Below, piece by piece: positions 27,896 through 36,389 of a stretch of DNA of 64,000 bases (the first letter of the stretch is position 1; each line of letters starts with the position of its first letter). The notes beneath the pieces are model-generated. The model did no database searches. It had not been told where the DNA came from and saw only the letters and a list, made by a program, of their open reading frames with translations. Position numbers and translations under genes: made by a program. Origin of the DNA: Selenomonas sp. (GTDB lineage: Bacteria > Bacillota > Negativicutes > Selenomonadales > Selenomonadaceae); assembly GCA_022773585.1 (NCBI GenBank), contig JALEZZ010000037.1:27668-91667 (forward strand). Reading direction: 5' to 3'.

Positions 27896-30526
27896 ATGGT
27901 AACCCTCGACCCCAGCGTGCTGCAGAGCGTCGAAAAGCCGGCGCGCTATACGGGCAGCGAATGGAACGCCGTCATCAAGGACCATGCAGATGTCAAATGC
28001 ACGTTCGCGCTCGCGCTGCCGGACGTCTACGAGGTCGGCATGAGCAACCTCGGCCTCGCCATCCTCTACGAAATTTTGAACAGCCGCAAAGACATCGCGG
28101 CCGAGCGCGTTTACGCACCTTGGACAGACATGGAAGCCATCCTGCGGGCACAGGACATCCCGCTCTATTCGCTCGAAACGAAGACGAAGATCAAGAACTT
28201 CTCGTTCCTCGGCTTTTCGCTCCAGTACGAGATGATTTACTCGAACGTGCTCAACATGCTCGACCTCGCAGGCATCCCGCTCCATGCGGCGGACCGTACG
28301 CTCAGCGATCCGTTCGTTGTCGGCGGCGGGCCGTGCGTCTACAACGTCGAGCCCGTCGCGCCGTTCTTCGACTTCTTCGTCATCGGCGAGGGCGAAGAGG
28401 TCATCACGGAGGTTTGCGACGTCTACGAAGCGTGGAAAGAAGAAGGCTGTCCGGACGGGCGGCGCGGGTATCTCCGCCGCCTGCTCGATGTCGATGGCAT
28501 CTATGTGCCGTCGTTCTATGAAGACCGCTATGACGAGGACGGCCATTTCGCCGCATTGACGCCGCTTGACCCTGCCGCGAAACCCGTCATCTACAAGCGC
28601 ATCGTCAAGGACATGGACAAGGTGAAGTCCGTCGAGCATCCCGTCGTGCCGTACATGAACATCGTGCACAACCGCATCATGCTCGAACTCTTCCGCGGCT
28701 GCTCGCGCGGCTGCCGCTTCTGCCAGGCCGGCATCTGCTACCGTCCGGCGCGCGAGCGCACGGAGGAACACCTGAAGGAGATGGCGCGCGGTCTCGTTGA
28801 TGTCTCTGGCTATGACGAGATGAGCCTGACATCGCTTTCGTCGGCTGATTACTCGTGTCTCGGCCGCCTCGTCGATGACCTCATGGACGAGTTCCGCCAT
28901 GAGAAAGTCAGCTTCTCGCTGCCGTCGCTGCGCATCGACAGCTTCAGCATCGACCTCGCGCACAAGATGCAGCAGGTGCGCAAGTCCGGCCTGACGTTCG
29001 CGCCTGAGGCTGGCACGCAGCGCCTGCGTGATGTCATCAACAAGGGCGTCACGGAGGAAGACCTCCTGACGGCTTGCGGCGCAGCGTTCCGCCAGGGCTG
29101 GAAGCAGGTCAAGCTCTACTTCATGATGGGCCTGCCGACCGAGACGGACGAAGACGTCATCGGCATCGCCGACCTCGCGAAAAAAGTCGTTGACCTTTAT
29201 ACGGAAATCAAGGGCAAGCGCGGCGTCAAGGTCACGATTTCCGTCGCCTGCTTCGTGCCGAAGCCCTACACGCCATTCCAGTGGTTCGGCCAGGTGCCGC
29301 TTGCAGAGTTCGAGCGTCGCCAGCAGCTGCTGAAAGAGCACATCACGGACCGCGCCATCACGTTCAATTATCACGATGCGCGCCTTTCCGTCATCGAAGG
29401 CGCATTTGCGCGCGGCGACCGCCGCCTTGCAGCCGTGCTCGAACAGGCATGGAAAGATGGCGCGAAGTTCGACGGTTGGAGCGACCTCTTCCACGACGAC
29501 ATCTGGCACGAGGCATTCCGAAAATGCGGCCTCGACATCAAAGATTATGCCGAGCGCACGCGCAGCTTCGATGAGCCCTTGCCGTGGGAGGTCACCTCGC
29601 CGGGCGCGACGAAAGATTTCTTCCTGCGCGAATGGAAGAAGGCCATGGCCGCCGAGCTCACGGAGGACTGCCGCCGCGGCAAGTGCAGCGCCTGCGGCAT
29701 CTGCCCGACGCTCGGCGTCCATGTCATCGACTACAAGAGACAGGAAGAGGCGAGAGGCGCGTTTCAGGAGAAATTCGTGCCGACGCCCGTGCATCCTGAG
29801 GACAATGGCAAGAAACAGCAGCCGCCGGTTTATTGGTACCGCGCCCGCGTCACGAAGGATGCTGATGTGCGTTTTGTTTCGCACCTCGAGTACGCGGATG
29901 TTTTCATCAAGGCGTTCGACCGCGCGAAGCTGCCGATGGCATATTCCGAAGGCTTCAATCCGCACATGAAGGTCGCATTCGGCTCGGCGCTCGCCGTCGG
30001 TGTTTCGAGCGAGGCCGAGTACATGGACTTCGCCTTGCGCAAGCAACTCGCGCAGCCCGAGGTCTTCGACCGCCTGCGCGCGCAGCTGCCGCCCGGGATT
30101 CGCGTGCTGAAACTCACGGAAATCAAGGGCAAGCATATCGCGCTGATGAACCTCGCCGACGAAGCGCGCTACCACATCCGCGTGCCGCTTCATGGCGACG
30201 CAGAAACGGCTGTCAGAGCCGCGCAGGAAGCCATTGCGAAGTTCAATGCGGCGACGGAGGTCATCTACACGCGTGTCACGCCGAAGAAGACCCGCACGAA
30301 GGACATCAAGAAATTCCTCGGCGCCCCGCTCACGGCGGCCATCGCAGACAACATTCTCACGATGGACATCGCCACCAGAATTCTCGGCACCACCGGCAGC
30401 GTCAAGCCCGGCGAAATTCTCGAGACCCTCTCCAAAGAGTTCGCCCTGCCCATCACCGTCGCCGAAGCCGACATCCACCGTATCTCTCTGACAGGAAAAG
30501 GAAAGGACTTAATTGATTATGCCTAA
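27896..30526 (+). CDS. TIGR03960-type radical SAM protein fused to a DUF2344 domain
   Basis: An 876-residue protein. Residues 1-230 form a B12-binding-like domain (LALPDVYEVGMSNLG). A radical SAM core follows, with the [4Fe-4S] cysteines C269, C273 and C276 in RGCSRGCRFCQAGICYRPAR. A small Cys cluster (KCSACGICPTLGV, near residue 600) could bind another cluster. From about residue 645 comes DUF2344 (YWYRARVTKDADVRFVSHLE). The family is widespread beside rng and rplU in Firmicutes and has no proven reaction; an RNA or ribosome-related modification is a common guess. It is separated from rng by a repeat. Confidence 0.92.
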   Translation: MVTLDPSVLQSVEKPARYTGSEWNAVIKDHADVKCTFALALPDVYEVGMSNLGLAILYEILNSRKDIAAERVYAPWTDMEAILRAQDIPLYSLETKTKIKNFSFLGFSLQYEMIYSNVLNMLDLAGIPLHAADRTLSDPFVVGGGPCVYNVEPVAPFFDFFVIGEGEEVITEVCDVYEAWKEEGCPDGRRGYLRRLLDVDGIYVPSFYEDRYDEDGHFAALTPLDPAAKPVIYKRIVKDMDKVKSVEHPVVPYMNIVHNRIMLELFRGCSRGCRFCQAGICYRPARERTEEHLKEMARGLVDVSGYDEMSLTSLSSADYSCLGRLVDDLMDEFRHEKVSFSLPSLRIDSFSIDLAHKMQQVRKSGLTFAPEAGTQRLRDVINKGVTEEDLLTACGAAFRQGWKQVKLYFMMGLPTETDEDVIGIADLAKKVVDLYTEIKGKRGVKVTISVACFVPKPYTPFQWFGQVPLAEFERRQQLLKEHITDRAITFNYHDARLSVIEGAFARGDRRLAAVLEQAWKDGAKFDGWSDLFHDDIWHEAFRKCGLDIKDYAERTRSFDEPLPWEVTSPGATKDFFLREWKKAMAAELTEDCRRGKCSACGICPTLGVHVIDYKRQEEARGAFQEKFVPTPVHPEDNGKKQQPPVYWYRARVTKDADVRFVSHLEYADVFIKAFDRAKLPMAYSEGFNPHMKVAFGSALAVGVSSEAEYMDFALRKQLAQPEVFDRLRAQLPPGIRVLKLTEIKGKHIALMNLADEARYHIRVPLHGDAETAVRAAQEAIAKFNAATEVIYTRVTPKKTRTKDIKKFLGAPLTAAIADNILTMDIATRILGTTGSVKPGEILETLSKEFALPITVAEADIHRISLTGKGKDLIDYA

Positions 30527-30555
30527 CGGAAAGGAACGGAACCTGACAAAAAGGC

Positions 30556-30600
30556 AGCCCCCCTCTAGAGGGGGGACGGGCCGCGTAAGCGGCGGGGGGA
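30556..30600. repeat. Short palindromic intergenic repeat (copy R4)
   Basis: AGCCCCCCTCTAGAGGGGGG is followed by ACGGGCCGCGTAAGCGGC and GGGGGGAG, the end module shared with R5, R6 and R7. The distal half is missing or strongly changed (30601-30650 shows no clear inverted arm). It lies between the radical SAM gene and rng. Confidence 0.8.
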
Positions 30601-30664
30601 GTCCCCTGCATGGCAATACGATTCGTAGGGCAATTTCTTCCGCGGGTGCGACAGGAGAATCCAA

Positions 30665-32113
30665 ATGAAGTCCATCCTCCTAAACATCGTCCCCGAAGAA
30701 ACCCGCATGGCCGTCGTCGAGAACGGCGACCTCCTTGCCGTCGAAGTCGAGCGCGCCTCGCACGCCCACCTCGTCGGCAACATCTACAAGGGCCGCGTGC
30801 AGAACGTCCTGCCGGGCATGCAGGCCGCCTTCGTCGACATCGGCCAGGAAAAGAACGCTTTCCTCTACGTCGGCGACGGCGCGCCGCACGACATCCCGAA
30901 GGGCGTCGCAAAAGCCGCGAAGCCCCAGAAAATCCATGTCGGCCAGACGCTTCCCGTCGGCATCATCAAAGACGCCGTCGGAACGAAAGGCCCGCGCGCG
31001 ACGCTCCATCTTTCCATCCCTGGACGCAACCTCGTCCTGATGCCGACGGCCGCCTACATTGGTCTTTCGCGGCGCATCGAGGACGAGCAGGAGCGCAGCC
31101 GCCTCCATGCGCTCGCCGAAAAATATGCGCCCGAAGGCATGGGCCTCATCGTGCGCACGGCGGCCGAAGGCATTTCCGAAGAAGCTTTTGCCGAGGACGC
31201 GAAGTATCTCGAAAACCTCTGGGCGTCCATCGCGCGCAAGTTCAAGCTCAGCCATGCGCCGGCACTCCTTTACCGCGACGCCGACCTGCTCGTGCGCATC
31301 GTGCGCGACCGCTTCAGCGCCGACGTCGACGAGCTCATCGTCGATGACCGCGAGGCCTACGAGCGCGTGCGCGAACTCGTCGGCTTCCTTTCGCCCGACC
31401 TCGCTGCGCGCGTCAAGCTCTACGACGGCCGCGAGCCGCTGTTCCAGCGGTATCACATCGAACAGGAGATCGAGAACGTCGGCGCACGGCAGGTCGAGCT
31501 CAAGTCCGGCGGTTTCCTCGTCATTGACAAGACAGAGGCACTGACGGTCATCGACGTCAATACCGGCAAATATGTCGGCAAGACGAATCTCGGCGACACC
31601 GTCTATCAGGCGAACCTCGAAGCGGCGGCCGAAATCCTCAAGCAAATCCGTCTGCGCGACATCGGCGGCATCATCATCGTCGATTTCATCGATATGGAGA
31701 CGGACGAGCAAAAAACGGCGCTCTTGGATTTCCTGCGCGATGGTGCGCGAAATGATCGTGCGAAGACGAACATCATCGACATCACGTCGCTTGGCCTTGT
31801 CGAGATCACGCGCCGCAAGTCGCGCTCGAATTTCGAGAGCGTCGTCTACAGCGAGTGTCCCGTCTGCCACGGCCGCGGCCGCATCGAGTCACCAGAGACC
31901 GTCTCCATCCGCATCAGCCGCGACATCCGCCGCATGGAGCATAAGAACCATGCGAAGAACGGCTATGAAATCGAAGTTCACGAGACCGTCGCCGAAGAGC
32001 TGCGCCAGAACCAGCTCATGATGAACCTCGCGGCGGAATTCGGCACTGACATCAAAGTCGTCACCCGCCCCGGCATCCATCCGGAGACGTACACGATCTT
32101 GCAGCAAAGTTGA
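30665..32113 (+). CDS. rng: Ribonuclease G
   Basis: A 482-residue endoribonuclease of the RNase E/G family that cleaves AU-rich single-stranded RNA, including rRNA precursors and mRNA. It has an S1 domain (GNIYKGRVQNVLPGMQAAFVDIG, residues 38-60) and the RNase H-like and DNase I-like catalytic segments with metal-binding Asp residues in TVIDVNTGKYVG (D about 297) and IIIVDFIDME (D about 340). The Zn-link CPVCHGRG lies near residue 398. It lacks the long RNase E scaffold tail. ATG 30665 follows ACAGGAGAATCCAA. Confidence 0.95.
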   Translation: MKSILLNIVPEETRMAVVENGDLLAVEVERASHAHLVGNIYKGRVQNVLPGMQAAFVDIGQEKNAFLYVGDGAPHDIPKGVAKAAKPQKIHVGQTLPVGIIKDAVGTKGPRATLHLSIPGRNLVLMPTAAYIGLSRRIEDEQERSRLHALAEKYAPEGMGLIVRTAAEGISEEAFAEDAKYLENLWASIARKFKLSHAPALLYRDADLLVRIVRDRFSADVDELIVDDREAYERVRELVGFLSPDLAARVKLYDGREPLFQRYHIEQEIENVGARQVELKSGGFLVIDKTEALTVIDVNTGKYVGKTNLGDTVYQANLEAAAEILKQIRLRDIGGIIIVDFIDMETDEQKTALLDFLRDGARNDRAKTNIIDITSLGLVEITRRKSRSNFESVVYSECPVCHGRGRIESPETVSIRISRDIRRMEHKNHAKNGYEIEVHETVAEELRQNQLMMNLAAEFGTDIKVVTRPGIHPETYTILQQS

Positions 32114-32160
32114 AGAAGATAGAAAAACTTTCGCAAGAAACGGAGCTATCCTTATTCCGC

Positions 32161-32255
32161 AGCCCCCCTCCATGAGGGGGGACGGGCCGCGTGAGCGGCG
32201 GGGGGAGTAGTAGGATGCTGTAGCCGAACTTATTCCTATCAATGCATCTAAGAAA
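32161..32255. repeat. Half-length palindromic intergenic repeat (copy R5)
   Basis: AGCCCCCCTCCATGAGGGGGG is followed by ACGGGCCGCGTGAGCGGC and GGGGGGAG. The continuing TAGGATGCTGTAGCCGAACTT ... AATGCATCTAAGAA resembles the left inner part of R1 (GTAGGATGTAGCCACAAGTT ... ATTGCATCTGCGAA). Only one half of the element is present. Confidence 0.75.
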
Positions 32256-32335
32256 TTTCTTGTGTATCACTGTCAGAAATGCTAGGATAACAAAGGATTT
32301 ATTTTTTGATTTTTCATAGAAAAGAGTCTTTCACC

Positions 32336-33589
32336 ATGAACAAAAAACATCTCACTGCGGCCATCCTGAGTGCCGCCCTCATCACCACGTCGTTCCCGGC
32401 TGCTTTTGCTGCCGAGCAGGCGACAGCTGAGACCACGACCACAGCAACGACTGCGACGCCAGCTGCTGCTCCGGCTGCAGCAACGCCAGCAACGACAACG
32501 GCTCCGGCCGCTGCGACGACGCAGACTGCAACAGCAGCCACGGCAACGACCACCACGACGCAGACAACTGCAACGCAGACCACGACGGCCGAGACGCCGA
32601 CGAATGATGAGGCAGTCATTGACAGCCGCAAGATCAGCATCAATCTCGCAGCCCGTTCGCTCGCCGTTTACGAAGGCCAGAAGCGCATCCGTCTCTATCC
32701 CATCGGTCCGGGCAAGGCTTCGACGCCGACGCCGGTCGGTTATTTCAAGGTCCAGTCGAAAGACCTCAATCCGACGTGGACGGATCCGACGGATCCCGAG
32801 TATTCCATTCCGTCGGGCGAGAGCAATCCGCTCGGTTACCGCTGGATGGAAGTCCAGGGCAATTACGGCATCCACGGCACGAACAAGCCGGAATCCATCG
32901 GCCATTACGTTTCGAACGGCTGCATCCGCATGAATGAGAAGGACGTCGAGGACGTCTTTGACCTCGTCAAAGTCGGCACGCCGATCGAGATCACGTACAA
33001 CCGCATCGTCGTCGAGAAGACGCCGGACGACCGCGTGGCATTCTACGTTTATCCGGACGGCTATGGCCGCCAGCCGCTCGACGTCGAGGAAGCAACGAAA
33101 TGGCTCAAGGGCTATGGCGTGCAGAACTTCATCAGCGACGAAGACATCGAGAAGAAGATCGAGGCATCGGACGGCGAGCCGACGTACATCGGCAAGGTCT
33201 ATAACATCACGGTCGATGGCAAGAAGCTCCAGAACAAGGCCGTCGAGCAGGATGGCATCACGTATCTGCCTGCCATCGACCTCGCAGATGCGGCCGGTGT
33301 GAACCTCGGCTGGGACGAGAAGTCCGAAGTCCTTTTCAGCACGGTCGGCAAGGCCACGGGCTACAACAAAAAAGACGTGCTCTACTGCAACGCCGATGAC
33401 GTGCAGACGCTGTTCCACCTCGACGGCGGCCTTTCGGGCAAGCAGTATGTCTATCACAAGATGACGGCAGCTCCGGCTGCGGCAGCAACGTCTGCCACGA
33501 CAACGACGGCTGCGACGACCACGGCTCCGGCGTCCACGACAGCTGCGCCGGCGGCCACGGCTGCAGCGACTGCGCCTGCCACGAAATAA
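32336..33589 (+). CDS. Secreted L,D-transpeptidase (YkuD domain)
   Basis: A 417-residue exported protein. The signal peptide is MNKKHLTAAILSAALITTSF with cleavage at FAAEQ. A low-complexity Ala/Thr linker follows (about residues 25-90). The YkuD catalytic domain has its His near residue 180 (IHGTNKP) and catalytic C196 in SNGCIRM. It forms or remodels 3-3 crosslinks in peptidoglycan, or attaches proteins to it. Residues about 295-345 resemble a copper-amine-oxidase-like binding repeat (ITVDGKKLQNKAVEQDGITY). The tail is again Ala/Thr-rich. Its own ribosome site is weak (AAAAGAG). Confidence 0.93.
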   Translation: MNKKHLTAAILSAALITTSFPAAFAAEQATAETTTTATTATPAAAPAAATPATTTAPAAATTQTATAATATTTTTQTTATQTTTAETPTNDEAVIDSRKISINLAARSLAVYEGQKRIRLYPIGPGKASTPTPVGYFKVQSKDLNPTWTDPTDPEYSIPSGESNPLGYRWMEVQGNYGIHGTNKPESIGHYVSNGCIRMNEKDVEDVFDLVKVGTPIEITYNRIVVEKTPDDRVAFYVYPDGYGRQPLDVEEATKWLKGYGVQNFISDEDIEKKIEASDGEPTYIGKVYNITVDGKKLQNKAVEQDGITYLPAIDLADAAGVNLGWDEKSEVLFSTVGKATGYNKKDVLYCNADDVQTLFHLDGGLSGKQYVYHKMTAAPAAAATSATTTTAATTTAPASTTAAPAATAAATAPATK

Positions 33590-33622
33590 TCCGCAAGCGT
33601 TCTGATGACAGGAGGGAATCCC

Positions 33623-36154
33623 TTGAAAAAGCGTTTCGTCATCCTTGACGGCAGCAGCCTCTTCTTCCGGGCATTCTTCGCCCTGCCGCCGCTCACGTCT
33701 CCGACGGGAGAGTACACGAATGCCATCTTCGGCTTTGCGAACATGTTCCTGAAACTCTGGGAAGAGCTGAAGCCGGACGAGCTCGTCATCGCGTTCGACA
33801 AGAGCCGCCATACGTTCCGCACGGAACTTTACCCTGACTATAAAGGCACGCGCGATAAGACACCCGACGAGCTCAAGAGCCAGATTCCGCTGCTCGAAGA
33901 GTTCGCGGGGGCGCTCGGCGTGACGTTCCTCGAAAAGGATAACTACGAAGCCGATGACATCATCGGCACGCTCGCGACGCAGGCGGCGGCCGCAGGCTAT
34001 GAAGCGAGCGTCGTCACGGGCGACCGCGATGCGCTCCAGCTCGTGCGGCCGAATCTGCGCGTGCTCATGACGAAGAAGGGCATTTCCGACCTCAAGGAGT
34101 ACGACGAAGCGGCGTTCACGGAAGAATACCAGATGGAGCCGCTGAAGCTCATCGACCTCAAAGGCCTCATGGGCGACACGGCTGACAACATCCCAGGCGT
34201 TCCGGGCGTCGGGCCGAAGACGGCAACGAAGCTGCTCTTGGAATACGGCACGCTCGAAAACGTCCTCGACCATGCGGGCGAGGTCAAGGGGAAGAAGCTT
34301 CAGGAACGCCTGACGACGTTTGCCGAGCAGGCGAGACTCTCGAAGACGCTGGCTACCATCAACTGCAGCGTGCCAGACCTCGACGCGCCGGGCGCGTACA
34401 GCGTCCATCCAGACGCCGCGAAATTTACGACGTTCTGCCAGCGCTACAACCTCAAGGCCGTGCTGACGCGCGGCAAGAAATTGCTGGCCAAGCTGGCGGC
34501 TGCGGAAAAGGGCGATGCATTGACGCTGTCGTCTGATGACGCAGCCAAAGCAGGCAGCAAGGCGACAACATCCCCGAAAGCCGCAAAGAAAGCTGCGGCG
34601 GATGCGCCAGCGATGCCGGACCTATCAAAAATCGATGTTGTCACGGCGGACGGCCATATCGTCTTTGACTGGAAAGCCTGCCTCCATGCGGGACTTCGCT
34701 TTGATGATGGCAAGCATGTCGATGACCTCAAGCTTATGGCATACCTGCTGCATCCCGAGGTGACGGAATACACAATTCCCGCGCTGCTCGCGGAATTTTT
34801 CCCCGAAGAAGTGACCACCCTCATGCCTCCCCCTCTGGGGGAGGGGGACCGCGAAGCGGTGGAGAGGGTTACCCGCGCTGCTTATGAACGCCTCCGCCCT
34901 GTTATGCGCGCCCAGCTTGACGCGCTCGGCCTGACGAAGCTTTACGAGGACATCGAACTGCCGCTCGTGCCCGTGCTCTATGAAATGGAGCAGACCGGCG
35001 TCTTTGTGAACCGCGACCACCTCGCAGAAAAAGCCGAGGTCATCGGCGACCGCATCAAGGGGCTTGAAGACGACATCTACACGCTTGCGGGCAAGACGTT
35101 CAAAATCAACTCGCCGAAGCAGCTCGGCGCCGTCCTTTTCGACGACCTCGGCCTGCCGCCCGTCAAGAAGACGAAGACGGGCTATTCGACGAATGCCGAA
35201 GTCCTCGAGACGCTCAGGTACCAGCACCCGATTATCGAGTGCATCCTTTCCTATCGTCTCTGGACGAAGCTCAAATCGACATACCTCGACGGCATCGCGG
35301 CACTGATTCATCCCGAGACGGGCCGCGTCCACACGAGCTTCAACCAGACCGTCACAGCGACGGGCCGCCTTTCGAGTTCCGACCCGAACCTCCAGAACAT
35401 CCCTGTGCGCACAGAGCAGGGCAAGGAGATTCGCGCGCTGTTCGAGCCGGGGGAGGGCTACGATGCCATGCTCTCGGCCGACTACTCGCAGATCGAACTG
35501 CGCCTGCTCGCGCACATGTCGCAGGATGAAAACTTCATCGAGGCGTTCCGCGAAGGGCAGGACATCCACGCGCGCACGGCCGCCGAAGTCTTCCATGTCC
35601 CCATCGAGGACGTCACGAGCGAGGAGCGCCGCCGTGCGAAAGCGGTCAACTTCGGCATCGTCTACGGCATCAGCGATTACGGCCTCTCGCGCGACCTCCA
35701 CATTTCGCGCAAGGAAGCGGCAGGCTACATCGACGAATACTTTGCGCGCTATCCTGGCGTCAAATCGTTCATGGACAAGGTCGTCGAAGAGGCACACCAG
35801 ACGGGCGCCGTCACGACGATGTACGGCCGCCGCCGCGAGCTCCCGGCCATCCACAGCAAGAACTTCAACCAGCGCTCGCTCGCCGAGCGCATGGCGATGA
35901 ATACCCCCATCCAGGGCACGGCGGCTGACATCATCAAGATTGCCATGATTCGCGCCTCACGCATGCTCAAAGAAGCAAATGTCAAGAGCCGCATCCTGCT
36001 CCAAGTCCACGACGAACTCGTACTCGAAGTGGTGAATGAAGAAATCCAGAAAGTCACGGACATCCTCAAAGAAGCCATGGAGCACGCGGCCGACCTGTCC
36101 GTCCCGCTCGTCATTGACGTCAATGTAGGAAAGAACTGGGCGGAGGCAAAGTAG
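33623..36154 (+). CDS. polA: DNA polymerase I
   Basis: An 843-residue repair and Okazaki-fragment polymerase. The 5'-3' exonuclease covers about residues 1-290 (DGSSLFFRAFFALPP, YEADDIIGTLA, GDTADNIPGVPGVGPKTA). A degenerate 3'-5' exonuclease-like domain follows around 330-400, with its acidic metal ligands mostly missing. The polymerase domain has LSADYSQIELRLLAH (motif A, D about 620), RRRAKAVNFGIVYG (motif B) and LLQVHDELVLEV (motif C). AGGAGG lies eight bases before TTG 33623, which is preferred over ATG 33605 that precedes the site. Residues about 401-417 are encoded by repeat copy R6. Confidence 0.96.
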   Translation: MKKRFVILDGSSLFFRAFFALPPLTSPTGEYTNAIFGFANMFLKLWEELKPDELVIAFDKSRHTFRTELYPDYKGTRDKTPDELKSQIPLLEEFAGALGVTFLEKDNYEADDIIGTLATQAAAAGYEASVVTGDRDALQLVRPNLRVLMTKKGISDLKEYDEAAFTEEYQMEPLKLIDLKGLMGDTADNIPGVPGVGPKTATKLLLEYGTLENVLDHAGEVKGKKLQERLTTFAEQARLSKTLATINCSVPDLDAPGAYSVHPDAAKFTTFCQRYNLKAVLTRGKKLLAKLAAAEKGDALTLSSDDAAKAGSKATTSPKAAKKAAADAPAMPDLSKIDVVTADGHIVFDWKACLHAGLRFDDGKHVDDLKLMAYLLHPEVTEYTIPALLAEFFPEEVTTLMPPPLGEGDREAVERVTRAAYERLRPVMRAQLDALGLTKLYEDIELPLVPVLYEMEQTGVFVNRDHLAEKAEVIGDRIKGLEDDIYTLAGKTFKINSPKQLGAVLFDDLGLPPVKKTKTGYSTNAEVLETLRYQHPIIECILSYRLWTKLKSTYLDGIAALIHPETGRVHTSFNQTVTATGRLSSSDPNLQNIPVRTEQGKEIRALFEPGEGYDAMLSADYSQIELRLLAHMSQDENFIEAFREGQDIHARTAAEVFHVPIEDVTSEERRRAKAVNFGIVYGISDYGLSRDLHISRKEAAGYIDEYFARYPGVKSFMDKVVEEAHQTGAVTTMYGRRRELPAIHSKNFNQRSLAERMAMNTPIQGTAADIIKIAMIRASRMLKEANVKSRILLQVHDELVLEVVNEEIQKVTDILKEAMEHAADLSVPLVIDVNVGKNWAEAK
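34825..34871 (+). repeat. Palindromic repeat module inside polA (copy R6)
   Basis: GCCTCCCCCTCTGGGGGAGG continues with GGGACCGCGAAGCGGTGGAGAGGG, the same end module as in the intergenic copies (compare the R2 right end, where ACCGCTTCGCGGT follows the hairpin). It is translated in frame as MPPPLGEGDREAVERV, between the exonuclease-like and polymerase domains. Confidence 0.82.
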
Positions 36155-36180
36155 GCCCGCGAAGCTAGGCTTGCATGCGT

Positions 36181-36252
36181 GACGGAAAAGGGATTCCAAC
36201 GGAACCCACGGACGATTCCTTAACGGGTTCCTTATGAAATCCCTTTTCCGTC
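36181..36252 (+). other. Long two-tier inverted repeat downstream of polA
   Basis: A perfect 15-bp outer stem GACGGAAAAGGGATT / AATCCCTTTTCCGTC encloses a second 7-bp stem GGAACCC / GGGTTCC around a 17-base loop (36208-36224). No T-run follows, so it is not a standard terminator. It does not share sequence with the R1-R8 family. It could be an mRNA 3'-end structure or a small structured RNA. Confidence 0.6.
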
Positions 36253-36287
36253 CGAAGATGTTTTCGAGTTCGCGAAGATGCTTTTTT

Positions 36288-36380
36288 AGCCCCCCTCTCA
36301 GAGGGGGGAGGGCCGCGTGAGCGGCAGGGGGAGTGTCGAAGGTAGGATTTGGCAACTTTATCGAATGTAATCTGCGAAGG
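36288..36380. repeat. Half-length palindromic repeat abutting coaE (copy R7)
   Basis: AGCCCCCCTCTCAGAGGGGGG is followed by AGGGCCGCGTGAGCGGC. GTGTCGAAGGTAGGAT then continues TTGGCAACTTTATCGAATGTAATCTGCGAAGG, matching the left inner arm of R1 base for base over most of its length. The right half is absent. The last bases (GAAGGGG) form the likely ribosome site of coaE. Confidence 0.85.
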
Positions 36381-36389
36381 GGATAACGT

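Noticed and set aside
27803..30478. Very long minus-strand open frame opposite the radical SAM gene
   Set aside because: Same cause: it is the antisense shadow of a GC-rich gene with clear cofactor motifs. No promoter, ribosome site or domain was seen.
32430..32600. Repetitive DNA in the L,D-transpeptidase gene as a tandem repeat or CRISPR-like array
   Set aside because: It is a low-complexity Ala/Thr linker written with GCN and ACN codons. There are no regular spacers and the frame is maintained.
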